A stretch of 64,000 bases of DNA from contig NZ_AULX01000018.1 in NCBI RefSeq assembly GCF_000422505.1, forward strand, positions 1 through 64,000, read 5' to 3'. Each line of letters begins with the position of its first letter. Within the stretch, counting starts at the first letter, position 1. Both the position numbers and the translations under genes were made by a program. The notes under the pieces are model-generated. The model was not told where the DNA came from. It saw only the letters and a list, made by a program, of their open reading frames with translations, and did no database searches. The stretch is from Paenibacillus pinihumi DSM 23905 = JCM 16419 (GTDB lineage Bacteria > Bacillota > Bacilli > Paenibacillales > Paenibacillaceae). This document shows positions 1 to 13,683 of this stretch, in pieces.

Positions 1-341
1 GAGGAAGGCTGTTCCTCCGTAAAAGGTTAGGGCCTCCGATCGCTGTTGATCCCCTGATTTCTCCCGAATGTAATCTGTATGGATGATGAAAGGATGTTGA
101 AATCAGGGTATCAAAGGCGACCGGCCTCGGCTGCTTCAATTTTTATGCTAAGGATGGCTCCTTTGTTCTTTAATTTAGAAAAGATATAAATTTTGCTTGG
201 CGTAATAGAGGCGGGATGATAGGGCAGACTGGACAAGGGATTGCTTTTTTGTGATTTTCAGCGGACTGCAAATGGGTAATAGGACAAAGGCTGGGGTGGA
301 CAGTCCTATGCTGCCAAGTTCAGACAGGATGAAAAGCATGG
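1..341. other. region upstream of cggR, no gene recognised
   Basis: I see no convincing coding sequence here on either strand. A small hairpin lies at 1-18 (arms GAGGAA/TTCCTC), possibly the tail of an upstream gene or its terminator. A 36-codon open frame from the ATG at 80 has no good ribosome site and no recognisable family, so I do not call it. The region ends at the cggR promoter. Confidence 0.5.
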
Positions 342-370
342 TTGCACTTTGCGATAAAATTCGATACAAT
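342..370 (+). promoter_or_regulatory. sigma-A promoter of the cggR-gapA operon
   Basis: A -35 box TTGCAC (342-347) and a -10 box TACAAT (365-370) are separated by exactly 17 bp. It lies about 110 bp upstream of the chosen cggR start and directly before the CggR operator, the arrangement known for Bacillus cggR operons. Confidence 0.85.
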
Positions 371-375
371 ATTAG

Positions 376-412
376 TGGGACTTAAAACTGCAATACTGGG
401 ACACGAAATGTC
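376..412 (+). promoter_or_regulatory. CggR operator, two half-sites
   Basis: The known CggR operator consists of two CGGGAC-N6-TGTC units separated by 4 bp. Here the second unit is TGGGAC-N6-TGTC (397-412), with only the first base changed. The first unit is TGGGAC-N6-CTGC (376-391), with an imperfect right half. Both lie immediately downstream of the -10 box, so bound CggR would block transcription start or early elongation. In Bacillus fructose-1,6-bisphosphate releases the repressor; that this holds here is inferred. Confidence 0.8.
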
Positions 413-479
413 CAGGTGTTGTTGCAGAACTGTCATAGCAGTCTGCCCGTTAAACCGGGCTACAGGAGTGAACTGCCAA

Positions 480-1508
480 ATGCGCAACAGTATTGAACTG
501 CAGAAACGGCTCATGCCTGACGTCATGGAGATTATGAAGAAACGCTACACTATTCTCCAGCAGGTCAGACACTCGAACTTGATTGGACGCAGGGCGCTGG
601 CTGCTTCACTGTCAATGTCGGAACGGGTGCTAAGAGCTGAGACAGATTTTTTGAAATCACAAGGTTTGCTTGAAATTCATACTTCCGGCATGCAAATCAG
701 CGAAGCTGGTATCCGGCTGTTGGAAGAGCTTGAACCTGAGTTGAAGGGACTGTTCGCGTTATCCGAGTTAGAGGAGAAGCTGCGACGGCACTTTAACCTG
801 AAGCAGGTGTGGGTGGTAGCAGGAGATTCTGAGACCTCACTGCACACGAAGAAGGAGCTTGGGAGAGTTGCTTGCGAAGCGCTGAAGAAGGCCATGTCCG
901 GCGATGATATTATCGCGGTAACGGGCGGGACAACGTTGGCGATGACGGCAGATCAGCTTCATTCCCAGGTACCGCTGAAGGGTGTTAAATTTGTACCCGC
1001 ACGAGGCGGCTTGGGCGAGAGTGTGGATTATCAGGCCAACACGATTGTTTCTACCATGGCCAAGCGGATTGGTGCACAATACCGTCTGCTGCATGTACCT
1101 GACCATCTGGGTGAGGAAGCCTATCAGTCCTTGATGCAGGAGCCTAATATTCGCGAGATTGTTGAGGTTATCCGCAGCGCGCGTATCGTGTTTCATGGGA
1201 TCGGAGATGCCATGGTAATGGCACGGCGCCGCAAGGTCCGAGAGGAAATGATCACCGCTTTGAAAGAGGAAGGCGCACTTGCTGAGGCTTTTGGGTTTTA
1301 TTTTAATAAGGAAGGCTCGGTCGTACACCGGATGCAGACAGCGGGACTGCGGCTTGAAGACATTCAGGATGCAGAAGTTGTAATTGGCATTGCGGGGGGC
1401 CGCAGCAAGGGTGAGGCGATCGGCGCAGTGATGAGCTTTGGACATAACGATATTCTTGTTACGGACGAAGCGGCCGCCGAGGAAATCATCGCCAACTACC
1501 AGTTATAA
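480..1508 (+). CDS. cggR: central glycolytic genes regulator CggR
   Basis: DNA-binding repressor of the glycolytic operon, a SorC/DeoR-family protein with an N-terminal winged helix and a sugar-phosphate-binding effector domain. The N-terminal part shows the helix-turn-helix stretch IGRRALAASLSMSERVLRAE, very close to Bacillus CggR. The effector domain carries the GGTT and GIGDA motifs of the family. An open frame exists back to 342, but promoter and operator lie inside that extension. The ATG at 480, preceded by AGGAGTG at 463-469, gives 342 residues, the usual length. The gene is first in the operon with gapA, pgk, tpiA, gpmI and eno and should be autoregulated through the operator at 376-412. 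Confidence 0.93.
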   Translation: MRNSIELQKRLMPDVMEIMKKRYTILQQVRHSNLIGRRALAASLSMSERVLRAETDFLKSQGLLEIHTSGMQISEAGIRLLEELEPELKGLFALSELEEKLRRHFNLKQVWVVAGDSETSLHTKKELGRVACEALKKAMSGDDIIAVTGGTTLAMTADQLHSQVPLKGVKFVPARGGLGESVDYQANTIVSTMAKRIGAQYRLLHVPDHLGEEAYQSLMQEPNIREIVEVIRSARIVFHGIGDAMVMARRRKVREEMITALKEEGALAEAFGFYFNKEGSVVHRMQTAGLRLEDIQDAEVVIGIAGGRSKGEAIGAVMSFGHNDILVTDEAAAEEIIANYQL

Positions 1509-1602
1509 TTAATAAGATTTAATTGCAATCATGACACTAGCGGTACAGGAAGCATAAAGCGCCGCCGGTGTTGAGATAAATGAAGTTCAAACCCAATTCT
1601 AG

Positions 1603-2619
<1,017 letters not shown>

Positions 2620-2674
2620 GAACCTATATATGTGATGCATCTGCCTTAGCCAAGGCGGGCGGATGCTCACCTTA

Positions 2675-2706
2675 TTGTCCCGGATTTGCCAGCAAATCCG
2701 GGACAA
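2675..2706 (+). other. perfect 15-bp hairpin between gapA and pgk
   Basis: Arms TTGTCCCGGATTTGC (2675-2689) and its exact complement (2692-2706) enclose a 2-nt loop. No U-tract follows, so it is unlikely to be an efficient intrinsic terminator. A shorter hairpin (GCCTT/AAGGC) precedes it at 2643-2656. A role in mRNA stability or partial attenuation behind gapA is plausible but inferred. Confidence 0.6.
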
Positions 2707-2764
2707 TGTCATGATTTAAGCTATATAGCCTTCTACACCCCATAACCTAAGGAGGTTTTTGCAA

Positions 2765-3946
2765 ATGAACAAGAAAAGTGTAAGAGATGTTGAAGTTAGC
2801 GGAAAACGCGTATTTGTACGCGTAGACTTCAATGTACCGGTTGAGAATGGTGCGATTACTGATGACACACGGATTCGTGAAACACTGCCAACGATTCAAT
2901 ACTTGATCGAAAACGGTGCAAAGGTCATCCTTGCGAGCCACATGGGACGCCCAAACGGTGAAGTTGTGGAAGCTCTCCGCTTGACTGCTGCTGCTGTTCG
3001 TCTGTCCGAGCTGCTTGGCAAGTCAGTTGCAAAGGCTGATGAGGCAGTAGGCGAAGCGGTTAAAGCACAAGTTGCTGCTCTGAACAACGGCGATGTGCTG
3101 TTGCTTGAAAATGTTCGTTTCTATGCGGGCGAAGAGAAAAACGATCCTGAGCTGGCGAAGCAGTTTGCAGAACTGGCTGACCTGTTCGTGAATGATGCAT
3201 TTGGTGCTGCTCACCGTGCACATGCTTCCACTGAAGGCATCGCTCACCACCTGCCGGCCGTATCCGGCCTGTTGATGGAGAAAGAGCTGGCTGTACTGGG
3301 CAAAGCACTGAGCAATCCTGACCGTCCGTTCACAGCGATTGTCGGTGGATCCAAGGTTAAAGACAAAATCGAAGTCATCAACAAAATGCTTGAAATTGCA
3401 GATAATGTTTTGATCGGCGGCGGCTTGTCCTACACGTTCTTCAAAGCTCAAGGTCACGAAATCGGAAAATCCCTCGTAGATAACGAGAAGCTGGACCTGG
3501 CTCTTGGCTTTATTCAGAAAGCAAAAGACCTGGGCAAAAACTTCTTGCTTCCGGTTGATATTATCGTAACTGATGATTTCAGCCCGACTGCAAACACAAA
3601 TGAAGTAGGCATCGATGCGATCCCTGCGGACTGGGAAGGCATTGACATCGGACCGAAAACACGCGAGCTGTATGCAGACGTGATTAAAAACTCCAAGCTG
3701 GTTGTATGGAACGGACCGATGGGCGTATTCGAAATCGAGCCATTCTCTCACGGTACACGCGCTGTAGCTCAAGCATGTGCTGAAACTTCGGCTTATACGG
3801 TTATTGGCGGCGGTGATTCTGCTGCTGCTGCTGAGAAGTTCCATCTGGCTGACAAAATGGACCATATCTCCACAGGCGGCGGCGCTTCCCTGGAATTCAT
3901 GGAAGGCAAGAAATTGCCGGGCGTAGAAGCTCTTAACGATAAATAA
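2765..3946 (+). CDS. pgk: phosphoglycerate kinase
   Basis: Transfers phosphate from 1,3-bisphosphoglycerate to ADP, the first ATP-forming step of glycolysis. The protein has 393 residues in two domains. The N-terminal substrate domain has RVDFNVP near residue 18 and SHMGRP near residue 60. The C-terminal nucleotide domain shows [18 protein letters not shown] and the glycine-rich GGGDSAAA and STGGGASLE loops. I chose the ATG at 2765, 9 nt after a consensus AAGGAGG (2749-2755); a TTG two codons upstream is less likely. It is the third gene of the operon, 145 bp after gapA. Confidence 0.97.
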   Translation: MNKKSVRDVEVSGKRVFVRVDFNVPVENGAITDDTRIRETLPTIQYLIENGAKVILASHMGRPNGEVVEALRLTAAAVRLSELLGKSVAKADEAVGEAVKAQVAALNNGDVLLLENVRFYAGEEKNDPELAKQFAELADLFVNDAFGAAHRAHASTEGIAHHLPAVSGLLMEKELAVLGKALSNPDRPFTAIVGGSKVKDKIEVINKMLEIADNVLIGGGLSYTFFKAQGHEIGKSLVDNEKLDLALGFIQKAKDLGKNFLLPVDIIVTDDFSPTANTNEVGIDAIPADWEGIDIGPKTRELYADVIKNSKLVVWNGPMGVFEIEPFSHGTRAVAQACAETSAYTVIGGGDSAAAAEKFHLADKMDHISTGGGASLEFMEGKKLPGVEALNDK

Positions 3947-3960
3947 GATCTGCTTTATTA

Positions 3961-4010
3961 AATGACAAGGCTGATGGATGGCCTGAGTGCCAATAAGCAG
4001 CCTTGTCATT
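3961..4010 (+). other. 13-bp stem-loop between pgk and tpiA
   Basis: Arms AATGACAAGGCTG (3961-3973) and CAGCCTTGTCATT (3998-4010) enclose a 24-nt loop that contains a small TGGC/GCCA pair. There is no U-run after it, so it is probably a processing or stabilising hairpin in the operon mRNA rather than a terminator. Confidence 0.5.
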
Positions 4011-4023
4011 CCAACAAATGTGC

Positions 4024-4057
4024 GACGCATTTTCTTTAATGAAAATGACGTCGTTTT
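4024..4057 (+). terminator. weak attenuator-like hairpin before tpiA
   Basis: Stem GACG-CATTTTC (4024-4034) pairs with GAAAATG-A-CGTC (4041-4052), and GTTTT follows. It could reduce read-through from pgk into tpiA. A possible -10-like TATTAT follows near 4075, but no matching -35 box is convincing. Confidence 0.4.
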
Positions 4058-4142
4058 AACGCGAAAAATAGGCTATTATAGAACATGGAGTTTATTTTTC
4101 GCTAGGCTTACCCTTCTCAAAATGGAAAGGACGTGTACGTAA

Positions 4143-4895
<753 letters not shown>

Positions 4896-4896
4896 G

Positions 4897-7769
<2,873 letters not shown>

Positions 7770-7792
7770 GTCTTTTTTATCAGACTGAAAAG

Positions 7793-7832
7793 TATCCCTG
7801 TGCCGCTTCAAGCGGTGCGGGGATATTTTTTT
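7793..7832 (+). terminator. intrinsic terminator of the glycolytic operon
   Basis: The stem TATCCC...GCCGCTT pairs with AAGCGG...GGGATA across a 2-nt loop (7793-7825) and is followed by a run of seven T. It is 24 bp after the eno stop. Confidence 0.9.
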
Positions 7833-7969
7833 GTCTATTACGCAACTGCTGCATGCTTTTTTTTGATACCAAATTATTGAATATTCAAAGTTAAAGCGGG
7901 TATGCTTCTGCTGTCTTCATCTCATACTAGAAGCAAAGGCGATACGATGGGTTCAGGAGGCATGTGATT

Positions 7970-8731
7970 ATGGCAAAAGTTGCACTACAGCTCTCCATGC
8001 TGCGGGATTTTGCCCAAAAGGATTTATTAGGGGTGATTAAACGGGCGGGAGAAATGGGGTATCCGGCTATTGAATTTTCAGGTTATTATGGGGCCAAAAT
8101 CAGTGAAGTCAAAAAGGCACTGTCGGAATCCGGGCTGGAGGCCATAGGCAGCCATTATAGCATCAACTGGCAGGATCTTAAAAATATGGGCAGGGATTTA
8201 GCCAGAGAAATTGACTATGCTCAGCAACTGGGTATCCCCAATATTGTGACACCCTGGGTGCCGATTCAGGAAAATCCTGCAATGGACGACGTAGACCATC
8301 TGGCATCAGTTATTGAAAAAGTGGCTTTGCAGGTACATGCCGCAGGTTTGAAATACGGCTATCATAACCATGTGGGTGAATTCATCTCTGTTAATGGCAA
8401 GCCGATAATTGATCATCTGATGCACAGAATTCCGTCAGAACTAATGTTTTTGGAGCTGGATTTGGGCTGGGTTTATATAGCCGGATACAAGCCTGCGGAA
8501 TACATACGGACATATGCGGGACGGGTGCCGTTGATTCATTTCAGAGATTTGGGGCAGCAGCGCAAGGACACCGAAATCGGGAACGGGATTGTGAATTTTA
8601 ATCAGGTATTCAAGGAAGCTGACCCTGCCGGTGTACAGTATTTTATTGTAACCCAGGAGCAGTTTGAGGTTTCTTCGATGGATAGTGCGAAGCTGAGTCT
8701 GCTTTATTTTAAAAGCCGGGGATTGGTATAA
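7970..8731 (+). CDS. sugar phosphate isomerase/epimerase (AP endonuclease 2-like TIM barrel)
   Basis: A 253-residue protein of the xylose isomerase-like TIM-barrel superfamily. Visible features are the opening strand KVALQLSMLRDFAQKD, the YPAIEFSGYYG segment, HYSINW, YGYHNHVGEF with the conserved His pair, FLELDLGWVYIAGYKP with metal-binding acidic residues, and PLIHFRDLG. The substrate cannot be read from the sequence; relatives act on inosose, ketohexoses or keto-inositols. AGGAGG (7955-7960) lies 9 nt before the ATG; a GTG two codons upstream is too close to it. It stands alone between the eno terminator and secG, same strand. Confidence 0.8.
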   Translation: MAKVALQLSMLRDFAQKDLLGVIKRAGEMGYPAIEFSGYYGAKISEVKKALSESGLEAIGSHYSINWQDLKNMGRDLAREIDYAQQLGIPNIVTPWVPIQENPAMDDVDHLASVIEKVALQVHAAGLKYGYHNHVGEFISVNGKPIIDHLMHRIPSELMFLELDLGWVYIAGYKPAEYIRTYAGRVPLIHFRDLGQQRKDTEIGNGIVNFNQVFKEADPAGVQYFIVTQEQFEVSSMDSAKLSLLYFKSRGLV

Positions 8732-8769
8732 AAAAGGGAGTGGAGCGGCGATGGCACCGGATTTTGGAA

Positions 8770-8799
8770 TTGCCATTAGGCTATTGTTTATGATAAACT
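8770..8799 (+). promoter_or_regulatory. candidate promoter of secG
   Basis: TTGCCA (8770-8775) and TAAACT (8794-8799) are separated by 18 bp, 65 bp upstream of the secG start. Both boxes are imperfect. Confidence 0.4.
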
Positions 8800-8863
8800 G
8801 AGGATAGTATGTTTTGATATGGCTTGGGTTAGCTTTATAGCTCCTGAAGCAGGAGGTGGAACT

Positions 8864-9100
8864 GTGGTTGCATTGAAGATTCTGTTGGTGATTTTCTCGC
8901 TGGGACTGATTACGGCTGTTCTCTTGCAAAAAGGGAAAAGCGCTGGATTGTCCGGAGCAATCTCGGGCGGAGCTGAGCATTTGTTCGGAAAACAAAAGGC
9001 TCGCGGTCTGGATCTGTTTTTGCAGCGTTTAACTGTTGTACTGGCTGTCGGGTTTTTCCTATTGTCATTGACTGTGGCTTATTTGGTCAAGGCTTCTTAA
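8864..9100 (+). CDS. secG: preprotein translocase subunit SecG
   Basis: Small membrane subunit that assists SecYE in protein export. The 78-residue protein has two predicted membrane helices (about residues 3-22 and 53-75) flanking the conserved cytoplasmic loop [19 protein letters not shown] followed by KQKARGLD, the SecG signature. The start is a GTG with AGGAGGT 7 nt upstream; an in-frame ATG at 8819 would add 15 residues without a ribosome site. Position before rnr and smpB is the standard order in Bacillus and relatives. Confidence 0.94.
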   Translation: MVALKILLVIFSLGLITAVLLQKGKSAGLSGAISGGAEHLFGKQKARGLDLFLQRLTVVLAVGFFLLSLTVAYLVKAS

Positions 9101-9117
9101 CGTACAGAATAACAAGC

Positions 9118-9145
9118 AAAAAGCGGGGAGTCCCCCGCTTTTTTT
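9118..9145 (+). terminator. intrinsic terminator after secG
   Basis: AAAAAGCGGGG pairs with CCCCGCTTTTT across a 3-4-nt loop, followed by more T residues. It is placed 18 bp after the secG stop, so rnr probably has its own promoter in the following 220 bp; I could not identify a convincing one there. Confidence 0.9.
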
Positions 9146-9365
9146 GTTTCAAAGGTATGAAATGGTGTGAAAAGATAATAAACTTCCATTCCTTATTTTG
9201 AAACCGCTTTTTAATTTGCAAGTATAAAGGATGACCTGCGTGCAGTGATGAAACGGATGACAGACCAGGTTTTTGTATATACTTACGGATAGATGTGTAA
9301 ATGAAATTGCTGTTTAGGTATGCAATGACCTCAATATACAGGGCAGGCTGGTGAGAAGAGAGATT

Positions 9366-12300
9366 ATGGTAACAGAACAGGAACTGCTTGATTTTATGCG
9401 GGAGACCGCTTATAAGCCGATGACCTATCAGGAGCTGGAGCAGCATTGGGGAACGGAGGATGCTGAGGAAATCAAGTCTTTTTTGAAGCTTCTGAATCAG
9501 CTCGAGGAGTCGGGCCAAATTTTGCGTACGCGCAATGACCGCTATGGTGTCCCCGAGCGCATGAACTTGGTACGGGGCCGGGTTCAAGCCCATGCGAAGG
9601 GCTTTGCTTTTCTGATTCCGGATGATAAAACGCAACCGGATATCTATCTGCATGCGAATGACTTGAAGAGTGCGATGAACGGGGATATTGTGCTAGTCCG
9701 TGTTACCGCCCAGAGCCAGGGCGGCGGCCGCATGGAAGGCGAGGTTGTGCGTGTTGTCACGCGCGCAGTGACACAGGTGGTCGGTACCTTTGAGAGCCAT
9801 GAAACGTATGGCTTTGTATTGCCGGATGATAAACGGATTAACCGGGATATTTTCATAGCAAAAGAAGGCTTCCAGGGCGCGGTGACCGGCCAAAAGGTTG
9901 TTGTGCGCATCGTTTCTTACCCTGAAGGCAGATCGGCGGCAGAAGGCGAAATCGTAGAAGTGCTGGGACACAAGGATGACCCGGGAATCGATATTCTATC
10001 GATTATCCGCAAGCATCAGCTGCCGGAAGGCTTCCCGGATGAAGTGCTGGCTGAGTCGGAGAGTGCTCCGGATTCCATTACGGAAGAGGAGATTATTCAG
10101 CAGGGACGTCGTGACTTGCGTGACAAGGTAATCGTCACCATAGACGGTGAAGATGCGAAAGACCTTGATGATGCGGTTAACGTGGAAATTTTGGAGAACG
10201 GCAACTATTTGCTTGGGGTACATATTGCGGATGTAAGCTATTACGTGCGGGAGAAGTCTGCTCTTGATCAGGAAGCTTTCCGCCGCGGATGCAGCGTCTA
10301 TCTGGTGGACCGGGTCATTCCGATGCTGCCGCACCGGCTTTCCAATGGCATTTGCTCATTGAATCCACAGGTTGACCGATTGACGATGTCCTGTGAAATG
10401 GAATTTGATGCAAAAACTTTAAAGCGTGTCCGCCATGACGTATTCACGAGTGTAATCCGCACCAAGGAGCGTATGACGTATACGAATGTCCGCAAAATTT
10501 TGCAGGATGAAGACGAGGAAGTCAAGGAACGCTACGCGGATCTCGTTGATATGTTCAAGCTGATGGAACAACTGGCCATGCGGCTCCGCTCGATGCGCAT
10601 GAAGCGCGGGGCAATCGATTTTGATTTTCAGGAGTCCAAAGTCCTTGTCGATCAGGATGGCAAGCCGACGGATATTGTGAAACGGGAGCGTTCGGTAGCA
10701 GAACAGATTATCGAGGAATTCATGCTTGCTGCAAATGAGACGGTTGCTGAGCATTTCCACTGGCTGCGTGTTCCGTTCCTGTACCGGATTCATGAGGATC
10801 CGGATGCCGAGAAGCTAATGCATTTTGTGCAGTTTGCCTCCAACCTGGGTTATACCGTCAGAGGCAAAGCGAATACTGTCCATCCGCGTGCATTGCAAAC
10901 CTTGCTTGAGGAAATTAAAGGTGTCAAGGAAGAGACTGTGATCTCGACAATGATGCTGCGTTCGATGAAGCAGGCGAAGTACGATGCGCAAAGCTTGGGG
11001 CACTTCGGCCTCGCGGCGGAGTTCTATTCGCACTTTACGTCCCCGATCCGGCGTTACCCCGACCTGGTCATTCACCGGGTCATTCGTGAGGTGCTGGAGA
11101 ATAAAGGAAGCTTGCCGGCGGTCCGTCAGGAAGCACTGGAAGCCCGGATGCCGGATATTGCCCAGCATTCCTCGGAGCGTGAACGTGTGGCGGTTGATGC
11201 CGAGCGTGATACAGATCAGCTTAAAAAATGCGAATTCATGTTGGACAAGGTCGGCGAGGAATTCGAGGGCATTATCAGCAGTGTTACGAGCTTCGGCATA
11301 TTCGTCGAGCTGGATAATACCGTTGAAGGCTTGATCCGCCTGAGTGATCTGCATGATGACTATTACCATTTCCATGAACTGCATATGGCCCTGGTTGGAG
11401 AGCGGACCTCGAAAGTCTACCGCATTGGCGATGAAGTCAAAATTCGGGTCTCCCGGGTTAACATGAACGAGCATACGATTGATTTTGAAATGGTCGATGC
11501 CAAGTCCCGCAGCGGCGGGGAGTTCTGGAAAGGGAAGGGCGGTAAGGGCAAGCTCGCCCCAAGAGGCGGCAAAGAGCAAAACGGCCGTGACGGTAAAGGA
11601 AAGCCCGGCAAAGGCTTCAGGGAGCGGCCTTCAGCAGGCACTGGCACTGCTGCCGGAGCAGGCGGCAAACGGGGCGGCCCGGCGAAAGGGGCTGGCTGGT
11701 CCAGCAATGGCAAGCAGGACAAAAAAGGTGCACAGGGTAATGATGCGTTACGGCTTGCTCCGGGTGGACCTGGGGCTGGTGAGCGGATGCAACATGCAGA
11801 AACGCCGTCCGGCGGAGGTTCCGGAAGAAGGAAAAGAGGCCAGAGGGGTGCTGCCGGAGCGGATGCTTCCCAGGTGCAAGCGCCGACGAACTGGGCGAGT
11901 CCTGAAGAAGAGCAGCAGTGGACGGCTGCAAAGCCGCCACGCAAGCAGGGCAGCGAAAAGGCGCAGCAGGGCGGCGATTGGATTGATGCCGCTGCGAAGG
12001 CTCTGAACGAGAGCGGCAAGGCTGTGCCTGCGCCGACGCGCCGCAGCAGCGGCGGGCGCGGAGGTGACCGGGCAGGCGGCCGGAACGGCAGGCCGGCAGG
12101 GCCGGAACGGCAGAGCGACCGCATAGCCGAAGGCGGGGCGCGAGGCGGTTATGGCGGCCAAGGCGGAGCTGGTCGCGGCAGCAGGGCGTCCGGCCGTTCA
12201 GGCGGACGCAAGGATATGTGGGGCTTGCCGATAACCGCGCAAGCCCAGCGCGGCGGTGAGGACGGTTCTGGCGATGCTCCCCGCAGCAGAAGCGGGAGTG

Positions 12301-12404
12301 CCGGGGCTGAGGGCAGCGATGCTGCTGCGAAGCCGAAGCGCAAGAAGAAAGGCACGGGTACCAGTATGGCGGCCTTTGTGAGAAAGAAAAGCAAGCGCCA
12401 GTAA
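9366..12404 (+). CDS. rnr: ribonuclease R with long basic low-complexity C-terminal tail
   Basis: Processive 3'-5' exoribonuclease that degrades structured RNA and non-stop mRNA released by trans-translation. Order of domains: an N-terminal winged-helix segment (about 1-70), cold-shock OB domains (about 70-230), the RNB catalytic domain (about 250-580) with [14 protein letters not shown] (catalytic Asp cluster), HIADVSYYV and [12 protein letters not shown], and an S1 domain (about 630-715). Family members usually end near 750-800 residues, but this one has 1012. The last roughly 290 residues are rich in Gly, Lys, Arg, Ala and Ser (for example [13 protein letters not shown] and [14 protein letters not shown]). 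I chose the ATG at 9366 behind AGAAGAGAG; a GTG 15 nt upstream is possible. It precedes smpB and ssrA, its functional partners. Confidence 0.93.
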   Translation: MVTEQELLDFMRETAYKPMTYQELEQHWGTEDAEEIKSFLKLLNQLEESGQILRTRNDRYGVPERMNLVRGRVQAHAKGFAFLIPDDKTQPDIYLHANDLKSAMNGDIVLVRVTAQSQGGGRMEGEVVRVVTRAVTQVVGTFESHETYGFVLPDDKRINRDIFIAKEGFQGAVTGQKVVVRIVSYPEGRSAAEGEIVEVLGHKDDPGIDILSIIRKHQLPEGFPDEVLAESESAPDSITEEEIIQQGRRDLRDKVIVTIDGEDAKDLDDAVNVEILENGNYLLGVHIADVSYYVREKSALDQEAFRRGCSVYLVDRVIPMLPHRLSNGICSLNPQVDRLTMSCEMEFDAKTLKRVRHDVFTSVIRTKERMTYTNVRKILQDEDEEVKERYADLVDMFKLMEQLAMRLRSMRMKRGAIDFDFQESKVLVDQDGKPTDIVKRERSVAEQIIEEFMLAANETVAEHFHWLRVPFLYRIHEDPDAEKLMHFVQFASNLGYTVRGKANTVHPRALQTLLEEIKGVKEETVISTMMLRSMKQAKYDAQSLGHFGLAAEFYSHFTSPIRRYPDLVIHRVIREVLENKGSLPAVRQEALEARMPDIAQHSSERERVAVDAERDTDQLKKCEFMLDKVGEEFEGIISSVTSFGIFVELDNTVEGLIRLSDLHDDYYHFHELHMALVGERTSKVYRIGDEVKIRVSRVNMNEHTIDFEMVDAKSRSGGEFWKGKGGKGKLAPRGGKEQNGRDGKGKPGKGFRERPSAGTGTAAGAGGKRGGPAKGAGWSSNGKQDKKGAQGNDALRLAPGGPGAGERMQHAETPSGGGSGRRKRGQRGAAGADASQVQAPTNWASPEEEQQWTAAKPPRKQGSEKAQQGGDWIDAAAKALNESGKAVPAPTRRSSGGRGGDRAGGRNGRPAGPERQSDRIAEGGARGGYGGQGGAGRGSRASGRSGGRKDMWGLPITAQAQRGGEDGSGDAPRSRSGSAGAEGSDAAAKPKRKKKGTGTSMAAFVRKKSKRQ

Positions 12405-12465
12405 CTGTTGCAAGGAATAAGGTGAATCCGGACAGCAGTGCTTGATTTCCAATTATAAACTTGTT

Positions 12466-12503
12466 ACAATGGACTCCTGATACCATTAGGAGTCCATTGT
12501 TTT
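12466..12503 (+). terminator. terminator between rnr and smpB
   Basis: ACAATGGACTCCT (12466-12478) pairs with AGGAGTCCATTGT (12488-12500) around a 9-nt loop, followed by a short T-run. The perfect 13-bp stem could work in both directions. Confidence 0.75.
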
Positions 12504-12514
12504 CCTGCTATAAT
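12486..12514 (+). promoter_or_regulatory. candidate smpB promoter
   Basis: A consensus -10 TATAAT (12509-12514) has a weak -35-like TTAGGA 17 bp upstream (12486-12491). The -35 box falls inside the 3' arm of the preceding terminator hairpin. Confidence 0.45.
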
Positions 12515-12588
12515 GATGGGGATATATGCACCCTGTCCGGCAAGGTTTGCAATCATGCTGACTTCATAAGAAAAGGAGTGAATAATTC

Positions 12589-13068
12589 ATGGGTAAGAAT
12601 AAGAGTAATGATCGTCCGCTCGCCCAGAATAAGAAGGCTTCCCATGATTACTTCATTGAAGAAACTTATGAAGCAGGGATGGTCTTATCGGGAACAGAAA
12701 TCAAGTCTTTGCGTCAAGGCAGAGCTAACATTAGCGATGCATTTGCAACGATTCGTAATGGCGAGATTTTCATTCACAACATGCATATCAGTCCGTTCGA
12801 GCAGGGGAACCGGCATAATCCGGACCCGTCCAGAGCGCGCAAGCTGCTGCTGCACAAGGTGCAGATTCATAAGCTGCTTGGGCAGTCGAAGCAGGAAGGT
12901 TATGCAATTGTTCCACTGAAGATTTACACGCGGAATGGTTATGCGAAGCTGCTAATTGGCCTTGGTAAAGGTAAGAAGCAGTATGACAAGCGCGATACCG
13001 CGGCGAAGCGTGACGCACAGCGTGATATCCAGCGTGCACTGCGCGAGAAGCAGAAGGTCGCCAGATAA
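12589..13068 (+). CDS. smpB: SsrA-binding protein SmpB
   Basis: Binds the tRNA-like domain of tmRNA and brings it into stalled ribosomes. The 159-residue protein has the SmpB beta-barrel with [14 protein letters not shown], the [16 protein letters not shown] motif, HISPFEQGN, the RKLLLH segment and the C-terminal basic tail [20 protein letters not shown] that becomes helical in the ribosomal mRNA channel. AAGGAG lies 12 nt before the ATG. It sits 253 bp upstream of ssrA on the same strand, so both trans-translation partners are adjacent, with rnr just before. Confidence 0.96.
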   Translation: MGKNKSNDRPLAQNKKASHDYFIEETYEAGMVLSGTEIKSLRQGRANISDAFATIRNGEIFIHNMHISPFEQGNRHNPDPSRARKLLLHKVQIHKLLGQSKQEGYAIVPLKIYTRNGYAKLLIGLGKGKKQYDKRDTAAKRDAQRDIQRALREKQKVAR

Positions 13069-13166
13069 TATTGGCGGATTTTTGTTGCAAAACATGAGAA
13101 TAGCAATGTTTCCAGTAGTCGCTACCGGTACCAGTAATCCTCCGAGCAAGACGAAGGGAAACGTGT

Positions 13167-13172
13167 TATACT
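13167..13172 (+). promoter_or_regulatory. possible -10 element for ssrA
   Basis: TATACT inside an alternating AT stretch is the best -10 candidate between smpB and ssrA. No good -35 box is visible 16-18 bp upstream. A second -10-like TATAAC at 13314 is only 8 bp before the mature tmRNA end. Low certainty. Confidence 0.25.
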
Positions 13173-13321
13173 ATATATATGACGGTGATATACGTCATGT
13201 ATGAATGTACGTCATGCATGTGCGAGTGCCGTTGAGCACCTGCTCGGTATTTAGCAAGCGGCTAGTGCAGTGAACGATGCTGCATGGCAGGCTGCCCCGA
13301 AACGGAGCGCCTTTATAACTC

Positions 13322-13683
13322 GGGGGCGTTTTTTGGATTCGACGGGGATAGTACGAGCAAGGGTTGCGGGTAGTGGGGACGCGGCCGCTTTATCAACGCT
13401 AAAGCCTATTAAATGGCAACCAACGTACAACTTTAGCAGCAGCTTAATAACCTGTATGCTAAGCTCCTGCCTAGCATCGCCCATGTGTTAGAATAGGGGC
13501 TCACTCTTAGTGGGATACGCCGTTTGGTCTCCGCCTGGGGTCAAACGGAAGAAGACAATCAGGCTGACCCTAGCGATAGCCGGTTACGGGGCGCTTGTTA
13601 GGGTGACATCAAATCTGTGACTACACCCGTAGAAGCCTTTGTGGCGTGATCTTCGGACAGGGGTTCGACTCCCCTCGCCTCCA
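13322..13683 (+). ncRNA. ssrA: transfer-messenger RNA (tmRNA)
   Basis: Rescues ribosomes stalled on broken mRNA and adds a degradation tag. The 5' end GGGGGCG pairs with CGCCTCC (13676-13682) to form the acceptor stem, with A13683 as discriminator. The TGGATTCGACGGGG block at the 5' side and the T-arm AGGGGTTCGACTCCCCT are diagnostic. The tag frame starts at the resume codon GGC (13415) and reads GNQRTTLAAA before two TAA stops (13445-13450). With the alanine carried by tmRNA the tag would be A plus these ten residues. CCA is not encoded after the discriminator; TAGATAG follows instead, consistent with repeated recombination at the gene's 3' end. Confidence 0.95.

Noticed and set aside
342-479. 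N-terminal extension of cggR from the ATG at 342
   Set aside because: The stretch contains the promoter (TTGCAC/TACAAT) and the CggR operator. The ATG at 480 has a ribosome site and gives the normal protein start.
11417-12486. Several long open frames on both strands over the rnr tail
   Set aside because: They result from the GC-rich repetitive codons of the tail. None has a domain or ribosome site; the rnr frame itself is continuous.
12461-12919. 152-codon frame overlapping smpB in another phase
   Set aside because: It starts inside the terminator hairpin and overlaps the conserved smpB coding sequence. No family is visible.
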